DNA of 64,000 bases from CAVSUZ01 sp963795415 (lineage in GTDB: Bacteria > Pseudomonadota > Alphaproteobacteria > Acetobacterales > Acetobacteraceae): assembly GCA_963795415.1 (NCBI GenBank), contig CAWCHQ010000002.1:124001-188000 (forward strand), given 5' to 3'. The position numbers were made by a program, and so were the translations under genes. The notes under the pieces are model-generated. The model did no database searches. It saw only the letters and a program-made list of their open reading frames with translations, and was not told the DNA's origin. This document shows positions 1-8,453 of this stretch, piece by piece. Positions within the stretch are counted from its first letter, which is position 1; each line of letters starts with the position of its first letter.

Positions 1-1
1 G

Positions 2-196
2 ATGACGGTGGCCGAAGTGGCCCGGGGCATCGAGCGAGGCATGATCAGAGGCGGGATGATTCCGAAGGTCCAGAACTGCGTGGAGGCGGTGCAGACCGGC
101 GCGAAGGGCGCGGTGATCCTCGATGGGCGCGTCCCGCATGCCTGCCTGCTGGAGTTGTTCACGGAGGCGGGACCGGGGACGATCATCCGTCCTTGA
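2..196 (+). CDS. argB: Acetylglutamate kinase, C-terminal fragment
   Basis: This is the last 64 residues of N-acetylglutamate kinase, which phosphorylates N-acetyl-L-glutamate in the second step of arginine synthesis in the cytoplasm. The segment with IERGMIRGGMIPKV followed by a conserved small/hydrophobic stretch and GRVPHACLLELFT is the typical C-terminal end of the amino-acid-kinase fold, where the family has the GGM(I/K)PK motif and a His-containing helix. The 5' part lies outside the window, so the first ATG seen here is internal and not a true start. The frame runs to TGA at 194-196. Identification is firm; completeness cannot be judged. Confidence 0.85.
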   Translation: MTVAEVARGIERGMIRGGMIPKVQNCVEAVQTGAKGAVILDGRVPHACLLELFTEAGPGTIIRP

Positions 197-500
197 GGCC
201 TGGGTCACCCGGGCGGTTCTTACCCGACTCGCCTCGCGAGCCGATCCGGGGTCGGGCTCGGGGCAGCTCTCTCGCCCGACCTGGGGAGGGGTGGTTGGAA
301 CTGTTATGTGGATAGGGCTTCTTCGCTACCGGATAGCCGGGGGCAAGGCGGGATGGGTCGCGATAGCCGTACAGCCGTGCAAGGACACGAAATCCAGCGG
401 CTATCCTAAGCCAGGCAGACGCTATGCGATCATTCGCTGCCTGCGTCGCCCATGCCTCGGCGTTACCGGCCAACCGGTTGTATTCGCTGATGGTGGTCAT
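183..500 (-). CDS. Possible small hypothetical protein
   Basis: An open frame of 105 codons runs antisense to the end of argB. The first 55 or so residues (start MTTISEYNRLAGNAEAW, then ...IASAWLRIAAGFRVLARLYG) look like a helical, Trp/Leu/Arg-rich protein. They resemble the short helical proteins with YRRLAEEC...A..W-type sequences common in alphaproteobacteria. The remaining 45 residues are Pro/Arg/Gly-rich and look like read-through of non-coding DNA. No convincing ribosome binding site precedes the ATG. It is either a decayed small gene or chance. I do not assign a function. Confidence 0.25.
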   Translation of the reverse strand: MTTISEYNRLAGNAEAWATQAANDRIASAWLRIAAGFRVLARLYGYRDPSRLAPGYPVAKKPYPHNSSNHPSPGRARELPRARPRIGSRGESGKNRPGDPGLKDG

Positions 501-844
501 TCTGTCTCGTGTGCCTGCCAGATGCCAGAAAGGCCGAAATGGCAGGCAGGTCCATGAAACAACGTGAGATTTGCTTTCAATTCTGTTTGACGAATGGGGC
601 CGGGACCCGCCCCGCCGGCATTCGCACGCGACACGATTGCCACTCCTCCGCGAATACTGGGATAACCACGGAAGCGAGAGCAGTTTCAGGCTGGCTGGAT
701 TGGCCTGAAACGCGCCAAGTCATTGTTTCAGAGCAGGATTTACGGATCCCGAGATTTTTGCTCCGCGCGATGCTGCTCTGGGGAGGGAAGGCATGTTCCG
801 GGCCGTGCTTCCAAGCAATGCGCGCAGCGCACCCCGATGGCGCC
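197..844. other. Intergenic region without a convincing forward gene
   Basis: No forward gene is supported between argB and kup apart from the weak antisense frame at 183-500. Open frames on the + strand here (for example from 123 and from 509) have no recognisable protein character, although the 509 frame runs into kup. Short direct fragments such as TTTCAGGCTGG and GCCTGAAAC near 690-715 suggest mosaic repeat debris leading into the repeat element at 845. Confidence 0.4.
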
Positions 845-993
845 AGAGCGTGTTCCATGACTGAACGCGCTCTACCCCGTTTCTCGCGAGCAGGTTCACG
901 CGCTGCTGACTTGTCCTCGGGCCGGCTGGAGCCTGGCCTCGGGGCCGGACCGGGGGGAAACGCGGGCGTTTCCGGTCAGGCGCGATCTGCTCT
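845..993 (+). repeat. Split copy of an intergenic mosaic repeat abutting kup
   Basis: The left arm at 845-857 (ccagagcgtgttc) and the right arm at 966-993 match the two ends of the compact 49-bp element at 40137-40185, read in the opposite direction. The right arm agrees at 26 of 28 positions by eye. Here the arms are separated by about 108 bp that itself contains a secondary palindrome (agagcgtgttc ... gaacgcgctct at 847-873). The right arm ends two bases before the ATG at 995. Confidence 0.6.
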
Positions 994-994
994 G

Positions 995-2840
995 ATGACA
1001 CTGACGGCGCTGGGGATTGTGTACGGCGACATCGGAACGAGCCCGCTTTACGCACTGAAGCAGGCGGCCGACTCGGCCGGAGGGGTGACGCGAGCCAGCG
1101 TCACCGGTCTCGTTTCACTCATCTTCTGGGCCCTGATTCTGATCATTTCGGTGAAATACGCGATTTTGATTTTGCGCGCCGACAACCGGGGCGAAGGCGG
1201 GATCGTCGCCATGCTGGCGCTGCTCGATGCGCGCCACGCCAAGGCCGGCAGCTGGCAAGCATCGTTGCTTGTTGTGGGACTGGTCGGCGCCGCCCTGCTG
1301 TATGGCGATGGCGCCATCACGCCGGCCATTTCCGTGCTGAGTGCGATCGAGGGATTGAAGCTGGATGCGCCGAAACTCGCGCCCGCTGTTGTGCCGCTAA
1401 CGGTTGCGATCCTGATCGGGCTGTTCATGGTGCAGCGGCGCGGCACTGCCTTTGTTGGCGCGATCTTCGGCCCGGTGATGCTGCTTTGGTTTGTAGCAAT
1501 TGGGGTGCTCGGGATCGGGGGCATTCTGCGCAACCCCGCAATTTTGACGGCACTCAACCCATGGATGGCGGCCTCCTATCTGACGCATGCCGGCGCGGGT
1601 ATCGCTTTCGCGGTGCTGGGAGCGGCTTTCCTGGCGGTCACGGGTGGGGAGGCGATGTATGCCGATATGGGGCATTTCGGGCGCGCGCCGATGCGCGCGG
1701 GCTGGTTCGGGGTTGTGTTGCCGGCGCTTACGCTGAACTACTTCGGCCAGGGCGGGCTGCTGCTGGCGGACCCGAGGGCGGCGGAGAATCCGTTCTACTA
1801 CCTGGCGCCGCGCTGGGCGCACTACCCTCTGGTGGTCTTCGCAACGCTGGCAACGATCATCGCATCGCAGGCGATCATCTCGGGAGCCTATTCCCTGACG
1901 CAGCAGGCGATCCAGCTCGGATTCCTGCCGCGCATGCGGGTGCTGCACACGGCGAGCCAGCAGATCGGGCAGATCTATATGCCGGTGGTGAACTGGGCAT
2001 TGGCGGCGGGCACCATCGGCGCGGTGGTGGGCTTCGGTTCATCGGATGCGCTCGGCGGGGGCGTACGGGATCGCGGTTTCCATGCTGATGGCGATCACCA
2101 CCACGCTTGCGGCGTTGATCGCCCTGAAATGGGGGTATCATCCGCTGGCGGTGCTGGCGGCGAACGGCGCTTTCCTGGCGATCGATCTGATCTTCGTGGC
2201 CGCGAACCTCACGAAGATCGTTGCCGGAGGATGGTTTCCCCTGCTGTTGGCCGGGATGGTTGCGTTCATCATGCTGACCTGGCGCACCGGATGGGCGCTT
2301 CTGGAGAAGCAGCGCGCCAGGCTGCGACAGCATGAGGCGGAGTTCGTGGAGTGGGTGGCGAAAAATCCCCCGCTGCGGCTGCCGGGTGCGGCGGCCATCT
2401 TCACCGCGGCGACAACAGGGATTCCTTTGGCACTGACGCATCATTTGCGTCACAACCGGGTGCTGCACCAGCGTGTGCTGCTATTATCGACGGTCAGCCT
2501 CGATGAGCCGCACGTGCGGGATAGCGAACGAATAAAGCTGATCCCGGTGGGGGCGGGGATCACGCGGGTGTTGATGTATTTCGGATTCATGGAGAATCCG
2601 GACGTGGTGCAGGGTCTGAGGATCGCGTGCAGGGACGCGAGCCTTGAGGGCATCGACCCCGAGCAGATCACGTATTACTTCCGCCGGGTGATGGTGGTGC
2701 CGCGCGGGGTCCTGCCCGGCATGGCGCTGTGGCGGAAATCTCTGTTCGCCGCGATGCACCTGAATGCCAACCTCCCTGCGGCGTATTTCGGCGTTCCCAC
2801 GCGCCAGGTCATTGAGGTGGGGCTGGAGGTGGAAATCTGA
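995..2840 (+). pseudogene. kup: KUP/HAK-family K+ uptake transporter, frameshifted
   Basis: This is a low-affinity K+:H+ symporter of the inner membrane. The Kup signature VYGDIGTSPLYAL lies at the very start, followed by about 12 hydrophobic segments (TGGEAMYADMGHFG and NYFGQGGLLL are family landmarks) and the cytosolic C-terminal domain (to 2840). The reading frame breaks at a run of five G at 2057-2061. Removing one G restores ...SSDALGGAYGIAVSML, the normal Kup sequence. With the start at 995 the protein lacks the usual 10-30 residues before the first membrane segment. An upstream in-frame ATG at 857 exists, but it lies inside the repeat element 845-993, so the natural 5' end may have been replaced. 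It could be a real pseudogene, or a working gene with one base-call error and an unusual start. Confidence 0.85.
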
Positions 2841-2873
2841 CGTGCGCAGGCCGGAGCAAGCCGGCCTGCGCAT

Positions 2874-2935
2874 GTCCGATTCATAAGTCGAAGGGTGCGC
2901 GCATCACAGCTCACGGCCTCTGTGATCGGATACCC
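2874..2935. repeat. Palindromic intergenic repeat (tccgat...atcggata family)
   Basis: A 60-bp element lies between the convergent kup and beta-helix genes. It has outer arms GTCCGAT / ATCGGATA and an inner stem ATCACAG / CTGTGAT. It aligns along its length with the element at 30655-30716, sharing GTGCGCGC, CTCACG and GATCGGATA blocks. It may serve as a convergent-gene transcription stop or simply be a REP-like element. Confidence 0.6.
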
Positions 2936-2941
2936 AGGTGA

Positions 2942-4160
2942 TCAGCTTATCCCGGCAAGCATGACGTTGCCGTGGTTCGAAAGAGCGATATCGAGACCCG
3001 TAGCAAGGGCCGTTTCGGCTGTAATCGACATACCTTGGGAGAGCTGCAGGCAGTCTGTGCCGACCCGAAAATCGCTGACGGTGAGCGTACCGGTGCCGCC
3101 GGGCATAACCTGATAATCAATCGGCGTGGCCGAGGGCGGTGGCGGGATCATCTGGTTGCCGCCACTGGCATAGATAACCTGCGTGCCGCTGGTCGATCCG
3201 CCGACGAAGGCCATGGTCGGCCCCGAAGCGGGAATTTTGGCGGTAACACCAGGATCGGCCGACAGCGTGGTGTCGCCCACAATTGTCCCCGGTCCGCGAA
3301 GAAAGTTCGCGCTCGTCAGACCATAGATTTGATTCCCGGTGATCAGCGCAACCGTGCCGGTGGCGTTCCATATTCCGTCACCACCAGATCGGTTGTTTAT
3401 GATAACGTTTCCCGCTATCGTGAGGCTGCCCGGTTGCAGGCGGCCTTCCTCGCCATACGCGATCGTCCACGGATTTTGCGATTTCGGCCCTTGCTCGATC
3501 GTGTTGCCCTGGATGATGGTATTGCCGCCATTTGGCACGTCGACGCTGTAGCTGGACGTTCCGGTCGGCCCATCCATGATGACGTTATCAGTGATCTGGC
3601 TATTGAAGGCGCGAGTTTTGATCTCGTGGCCGACGATGGCGTTTTCGACCAGGCTGTCGTTGATCGAAAAGTCGGCGACATGGCCGATATACAGGTTATG
3701 GCCCAGGCCGGTCGAGACGCCGTTGTGGTTGAAAGTGCTGCCCTGCACGATGATTGTGCCGGTATTAGAAGTAAAGGGAGTGGCGAGTATTCCGTCCTGG
3801 TTGTTCTGAATAGTATCCGCGATCAGCGTGAGATCTCCCGCTTTGGTAGCGGATGCCGGCGCCATTGCTGCCGTCGCGAGGCGTGGCGTTGGCTCCTTCG
3901 AGCGTCAGTCCCTCGATGGTGACGTCCGGGGTGTTACCGGTGGTTCCCGCGATAAACAGGCCCTTCATCACGTGACCGGATTCTTTGACGACGACGGGGC
4001 CGTTTCCCGCGGCTTTAATGGTAATATCCTTTGAGAGCCTTACGTCATTGGCAACATAGGTTCCTTTGTTGATCAGGATCGTGTCACCCGCATTTGCCGC
4101 TGCGACGGCTGCTGCGATTGTCGTGTAAGCGCCGCCGGCGCCGACTGTTAAAGTCGCCAT
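2942..4160 (-). pseudogene. Right-handed beta-helix repeat protein, frameshifted
   Basis: The protein is about 405 residues, read in two frames. The first part (start MATLTVGAGGAYTTIAAAV at 4160) has the classic N-cap of parallel beta-helix proteins: a GAYTTI motif, then repeated turns such as DTILINKGTYVAND and DITIKAAGNG. The second part (to 2942) continues the helix with N-ladder motifs (GNTIIQGNTIEQG, NVIINNRSGG). It ends in a Gly/Asp-rich tail (TGTLTVSDFRVGTDCLQL) resembling C-terminal segments of type-I-secreted proteins. The frames join near 3838-3848, where one extra base in AAAGCGGGA must be removed. There is no Sec signal, consistent with type I export, but this is inference. Candidate activities are polysaccharide binding or lysis; the substrate is unknown. 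Confidence 0.7.
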
Positions 4161-4474
4161 TAACCGAAATCTCCTATTTTGTTCTTGGAAATTGCCTTCG
4201 GCGCGGAGCTTGTCCGCAACGATGACTCACGATTTTGCGAGCGGCGGGTCAACCTTGTTTTTGCCAAAACGATTCGTTTTTGCGCAGTTTTAACGTCAAT
4301 ATAGCGTGAGGCCGAGAATCTGTTGTTGATTGTAATAATCGAGAAACTGTTCGTTCATCGGCTCACGCTTTTCTGTGACCGGATAGCAAGCATAGCCGTT
4401 ACTGAGCCGATCTTTGCGAAGCGGCCGGAATTTGGCAATCCGGCGACGATGCGGGCAGATGCAGGATCGGTCAG
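4161..4474. other. Intergenic region, A+T-richer than its surroundings
   Basis: This 314-bp region separates two divergent genes and presumably holds their promoters. On the minus strand, a frame ending near 4296 encodes a possible C-terminal relic (...RLSNGYACYPVTEK, MNEQFLDYYNQQQILGLTLY) with natural-looking amino-acid usage but no recognisable family. It may be the tail of a deleted gene. No riboswitch or clear sigma70 promoter was identified. Confidence 0.35.
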
Positions 4475-5458
4475 GTGAAGCGGTCTGGGAATTTGCGGAG
4501 CGGCTTGGGAGTTCTCGTTTTGTGTCTGTTGCTTGGGCCGGGGCTTGGCGGGGCAAGGCCGGTTCCGGGGGCCGGGTTGGTGTTCGCGCCGCCGGACAAC
4601 CTTCCGCGTGGGGAAAAGCCGGGACTCGGCCCTGATTTCCCGCAGCTGTTCTCCGAGCCGGTGGAATGGCAATCGGCGTGGTCCCACTTGTCACGGTTCA
4701 GTATCAACACCTTCACGGCAGTGCGGGCATCCGAGCAGCAACTGCGTGACATAGCCGCTTTCCTGACCGGGCGCGGTATTGCCTTGACCGTGACGCTGCA
4801 ACCACTGCCGGTGGAGAATTGCGGCCGCGGCATTGAGGGCATGACGCAGACGCCAACCATGCCGGTCTGGATTGCCAGGCGGATGAAGAAGCTGGATGCG
4901 CCCGTGAGCTATTTCAGTCTCGATGAGCCTCTCACGTTCGGGCATTTCTATGACAAGAAAGAAGCCTGCCGGTTTCCGATCGAAGAGGTCGCGCGCAGGC
5001 TTGCAACCACCATCCGACGCGTGCGCGAAGTGTATCCGGATGCACGGATAGATGATTTTGAGGTACCCACACTCGCTCCATTGGATGAGTGGAGGCGGGA
5101 TCTGAACCAGTGGCTTGAGGCGTATCGGAAATATACGGGCACGCCGCTTGATGCGATGACGCTGGACGTGAACTGGCACAGGCACGATTGGCAGCAGGTC
5201 GTCCGGGAGAGCGTGAAGATATTGCACATCCACGGCGCTAAGGCCGGAATCTTCCTGGATGCGATCGGCGGTCCTGGGGTGACGGACGAATCGTGGATGG
5301 CGGAAGCGAAGCGGAATGGCGAAGCGATCAAGAACGGAGATTTCGGGCTGGATTACGTGACCGTGTCAAGCTGGATGGGGCATCCGCGGAAGCTTCTGCC
5401 AGCCAGCGACCCGATGACGCTGACCGGGCTCCTGGCATGGTATGCGAGTTTTCGCTGA
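4475..5458 (+). CDS. Secreted TIM-barrel-like hypothetical protein
   Basis: This is a 327-residue protein with a GTG start and an N-terminal signal-peptide-like segment (MKRSGNLRSGLGVLVLCLLL, followed by a Gly/Pro-rich region). The mature part alternates beta-strands and helices: NTFTAVRASEQQLRDIAAFL, ALTVTLQPLP, PVSYFSLDEPLTFG, DDFEVPTL, DAMTLDVNWH, KAGIFLDAIGG, LDYVTVSSWMGHP. The order of strands, each ending in Asp/Glu/His, is typical of glycoside-hydrolase-like TIM barrels; Asp/Glu in SLDEP and the DVNWHRHDW stretch could be catalytic or sugar-binding. No specific GH family is recognised. It is divergent from the beta-helix gene, so both may act on extracellular polysaccharide. Confidence 0.65.
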   Translation: MKRSGNLRSGLGVLVLCLLLGPGLGGARPVPGAGLVFAPPDNLPRGEKPGLGPDFPQLFSEPVEWQSAWSHLSRFSINTFTAVRASEQQLRDIAAFLTGRGIALTVTLQPLPVENCGRGIEGMTQTPTMPVWIARRMKKLDAPVSYFSLDEPLTFGHFYDKKEACRFPIEEVARRLATTIRRVREVYPDARIDDFEVPTLAPLDEWRRDLNQWLEAYRKYTGTPLDAMTLDVNWHRHDWQQVVRESVKILHIHGAKAGIFLDAIGGPGVTDESWMAEAKRNGEAIKNGDFGLDYVTVSSWMGHPRKLLPASDPMTLTGLLAWYASFR

Positions 5459-5464
5459 TGGGTT

Positions 5465-5630
5465 ATACCAACCGGCCGAGAGTTTGAGCCTTGGGTATAT
5501 GATCGGCCGGCTGGTATCCTATTGATTTCGTGCGCGGCCGCCCCACCAACGGGGGTTCCCAACGCGCAAGCGCGTTGGGGGCCCGACCACGCGCATACCA
5601 GTCGGCCATTCGGCCGCCTGGTATTACAGG
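5465..5630. repeat. Cluster of REP-like palindromes between convergent genes
   Basis: Two long palindromes share the same ATACCA(G/A)..CGGCC ends. The first pairs 5465-5479 with 5503-5517 (14 of 15 bases). The second lies at about 5597-5625 and overlaps the 3' end of the sulfotransferase gene. Between them is a GC hairpin (ccaacgcg-caag-cgcgttgg) near 5559-5578. The position between two converging genes suits a bidirectional terminator, but there is no T-run. Confidence 0.6.
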
Positions 5631-7018
5631 CTGCGACCGTTGATTGATGACGTGCCGCTGCGGTCCAGCGCCTCAGCGACGCGCGCATACAGAGTCCAGT
5701 CCTCGGAGACCTTGTTCCTGATCTGATCGAGCAGAGGCGGAGGCAAGGAGTTTCGCGTGAAGAAGGCGCGCGATTCGTTAAAGCGACGGCCTGATTCGAC
5801 GCCCCAGCTCTGCTTCATCCAAAGGTCGAACCTGGAAGTCTCGGTGATTTCGACGCTGTTCAATCGCAGCAGGCTGAGTGCGGTTTCCGCGGTCCATTGG
5901 CCGAGCCAATAGCAGATCGGGTTTTTCGGGATGATATTCGGGTGGCGGACCGCTTTGGTAGCCACCCGCTCCAGCCAGGCCGGATCAGTGGGATCATCCG
6001 GAAATTCGAGCCCCAGCATCTGGAGCCATTCCCTGGTGTCCTGCCCCAAACTGCAGGAGCTGCTGTCAGCGGTCATCCGGGTGAGCACATAGTTCAGCTG
6101 AGAAATGAGGATGTCCACCGGGTCGCGCAGAACCGTAAACACGCGGTCAGATGGGCGCAGCAGCCCTTGCTCGGCGTAGAAGCGAAGCTGGGTGTGCCCC
6201 GATACGAAGATCGCGTCGTAGAGGGGCAGGAGGCGCGCAAACCAGGAGAGACGGCGAAACAGCTCGTGCCTGGGCGTCCAATGCGGGATCGCCATTCCCT
6301 GATCGAGGCTCGGGTAGAGCTGCTTCAGATGCACCGTGAGATGCGTGCCTGCGCATTTGGGCACATGGACGAAGATCAGGCGCTGCTTTTCTGGAAACGC
6401 CCGCAGCACGGTGGGGACGATGTTCCGCTGGAAGCCGTCGGAGGTCAGGCAGGCGTGCAGGTCATCACGCGCCGAATATGGGGCGGCGATCGCCAGGTTA
6501 TACAGTTCGGCCGGGATCGCCTGCCCGAAAACGGAGTACCAGGTTTCAGCCGGACCGCGATCGCGGTAATCGAGCCGGGACAAAAGCGGAAACAACCCCG
6601 TCTCCTGCTGGTACAAGGCGAACAGATTGACCATGCCGGCCGGGGTGGCAGGGGCGGGAAGCGTGATCGGGATATTTTCGGAGATACTGGCCGGGCTCGG
6701 CAGGCGGACCGCGCCCGCCGGCGAGAGCGTAAATTCGGTATTTCCGACCAGGTTCCCCGAGTTGGTGAAGCGGACGGCTATTTTGGAGGGACCGAGGTCA
6801 GGAAAGGCCTGCGTGAACTCGTAGGCGAAGCCGTGGGCGCCGTCGCCGTATCTGCCGGTCTGTGCCAGGTCAAGGCGCAGGCGGTTGCACGGCACCTGGG
6901 CTATTTTCACGTCGTCGGCGAAGATCGAGACCTCCACGACGCGCTCAGGGGAAGCCTCATCGGCTGCCCAGCCGCTGACGCCAGTCGGGGTCACCAGATC
7001 AACGTGGCCGCGCAGCAT
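5624..7018 (-). CDS. Sulfotransferase family protein with N-terminal beta-sandwich domain
   Basis: This 464-residue cytoplasmic enzyme is expected to move sulfate from PAPS to a carbohydrate or similar acceptor. Residues about 1-110 form a beta-rich domain (VSGWAADEASPERVVEVSIF...) of the type attached to surface-sugar enzymes. The catalytic domain shows the 5'-phosphosulfate-binding loop FVHVPKCAGTHLTVHL near residue 215 and the 3'-phosphate loop TVLRDPVDILISQLNYV near residue 300. It starts 15 bp after the end of the upstream methyltransferase gene, so the two are probably one operon. The exact acceptor cannot be read from sequence. It could also be a heparan-sulfotransferase-like enzyme of the wider P-loop family. 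Confidence 0.8.
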   Translation of the reverse strand: MLRGHVDLVTPTGVSGWAADEASPERVVEVSIFADDVKIAQVPCNRLRLDLAQTGRYGDGAHGFAYEFTQAFPDLGPSKIAVRFTNSGNLVGNTEFTLSPAGAVRLPSPASISENIPITLPAPATPAGMVNLFALYQQETGLFPLLSRLDYRDRGPAETWYSVFGQAIPAELYNLAIAAPYSARDDLHACLTSDGFQRNIVPTVLRAFPEKQRLIFVHVPKCAGTHLTVHLKQLYPSLDQGMAIPHWTPRHELFRRLSWFARLLPLYDAIFVSGHTQLRFYAEQGLLRPSDRVFTVLRDPVDILISQLNYVLTRMTADSSSCSLGQDTREWLQMLGLEFPDDPTDPAWLERVATKAVRHPNIIPKNPICYWLGQWTAETALSLLRLNSVEITETSRFDLWMKQSWGVESGRRFNESRAFFTRNSLPPPLLDQIRNKVSEDWTLYARVAEALDRSGTSSINGRSL

Positions 7019-7033
7019 CGGCGTTTCCGTTGA

Positions 7034-8263
7034 TTACCTTGGTACGGCGCGCTCCCGCACCCGGATCCGGTGGAGCGCCATACTCAGGGGCCGGTCCTCG
7101 GTCAGGCGGGGGTCCAGCTCGTTAGGGCGGGCGGTGTCTCGCGGGCGGAACTCGACGCGCAGGAAAGGCCCGTTCTCATGTTCGATAGCGGCGTGCAGGA
7201 CCGCGCGAGGAATCAGCGCCGTGCGAGGTCCGCGGTTCACTCTGGCGGTGAAATCCCAGGTGGCAACCCGCTTCCCGCCGGCGAATACCTCGATGCTCTG
7301 GCGGGTGCGGCTGCCCACGATGGGGGTGTGGACGTCCATTTCCAGCTCCAGCCCGGTGGCATCGGCGGAGTTCAGATACAACAGCAGGACGTGGCGCTCT
7401 CCGATGCCCCACATGCCCCAGGGTTCGGGATCGCTCCAGCCGGATTCCAGCAACTCGGCGATGCGGCCGTCGGCGGTATCGCCCCAGTCTTCGCCGAGCA
7501 GGGCGCGGCGGCGGCGGACGATCCAGTTGTCGCGCGCGGGGTCGCGGGCCTTGCGGACGACCACGCTGCCGGCGCCGTCCGGCAAGGGGACGACCGCTTC
7601 GGCCTTGCCGGCGAAGAACTGGTCCACGGCGCTCTCGGCGCCGTTCCAGTGCAGGCTGGAGTAATCGTGGACGATGATGAAGCCGCCCGGAACGACGCGG
7701 GGATAGAAATACTCCAGAGCGGCGCGGGTCGGCGCGTAGAGGTCGCAGTCGATATGGACCAGGCAGTAGGAGCCGTCGGGCGGAAGCTGCACGGCCGTTT
7801 CAGGAAAGTAACCCTTGATGAAGCGGACATTCTCCTCACCCACGACGGAGCGGACGCGGTCCAGTGAGGTATCCTCGAATACCATGGGCTTGTTGCTATC
7901 GATGCCGGTGAGATCGCCCTGGGAGAAGCCCTCGAACGTGTCGAGGAGCCAGGCGGTGCGGCCGAGCCGGCGGGCCATGGTGGCGAGCATGGAGGCGGTG
8001 GCGCCACGATAGACCCCGAGCTCCAGGATATCGCCGGGCAAGGCTTCCTTGGCGAGCTGATCGAGAACCACGCAGAAGAAGTAGAAGCGTGCCATGTCGC
8101 CCCGGTTGCCGTCCTGCACCGAGACGAAGCCCTGCACATCCTCATCGAGGCGGACCAATCCGCCCTTTTCATTGTAGCGGGCGCGGTTGCCCCAGTAGCG
8201 CTGGGGAGGGTCAGCGCGGTACGGCCACGGGGCGAGCGGCGCGCTGTCGAGACTGTCTGGCAT
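7034..8263 (-). CDS. TylF/MycF-family class I methyltransferase with C-terminal beta-rich domain
   Basis: This is a 409-residue protein. Residues about 30-230 are a TylF-type SAM-dependent O-methyltransferase: the SAM loop LELGVYRGATASMLATMARR, the WLLDTFEGF motif and the metal-binding region LVHIDCDLYAPTRAALEYFYPR then GGFIIVHDYSS. TylF enzymes methylate sugar hydroxyls using Mg2+. The usual family length is about 250 residues. The additional 170 residues (start WGMWGIGERHVLLLYL) look like a separate beta-sandwich, also found on glycosyltransferases. Its partner gene encodes a sulfotransferase, so the pair probably decorates a surface glycan. No strong Shine-Dalgarno precedes the ATG. Confidence 0.82.
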   Translation of the reverse strand: MPDSLDSAPLAPWPYRADPPQRYWGNRARYNEKGGLVRLDEDVQGFVSVQDGNRGDMARFYFFCVVLDQLAKEALPGDILELGVYRGATASMLATMARRLGRTAWLLDTFEGFSQGDLTGIDSNKPMVFEDTSLDRVRSVVGEENVRFIKGYFPETAVQLPPDGSYCLVHIDCDLYAPTRAALEYFYPRVVPGGFIIVHDYSSLHWNGAESAVDQFFAGKAEAVVPLPDGAGSVVVRKARDPARDNWIVRRRRALLGEDWGDTADGRIAELLESGWSDPEPWGMWGIGERHVLLLYLNSADATGLELEMDVHTPIVGSRTRQSIEVFAGGKRVATWDFTARVNRGPRTALIPRAVLHAAIEHENGPFLRVEFRPRDTARPNELDPRLTEDRPLSMALHRIRVRERAVPR

Positions 8264-8453
8264 TCGTGAAGGGATTCCAAGCAGCGATGGTCTGGGTTTC
8301 TATCCACGCCGTAAACTGGATTGGCAACAGGAAAGATGACGGAGCGCAGGGCAAAAGATTTCCGGCGGCTATGGAGACGATTTCCGACGTTTATGGAGAC
8401 AAACGGGCGAGCGCACCTAGATAGGCGGGGTGAGGGTCAGCAGCGGAGGATCG

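Noticed and set aside
2046..2061. Programmed ribosomal frameshift in kup
   Set aside because: A five-G run alone is not a known slippery site here; no downstream pseudoknot or in-frame stop near the site is evident, and eight other genes show similar single-base breaks.
4296..4694. Minus frame ending ...QQQILGLTLY as a complete gene
   Set aside because: Only the last 40 residues look natural; the rest is opposite the start of the secreted protein gene. It was kept only as a possible relic in the region note.
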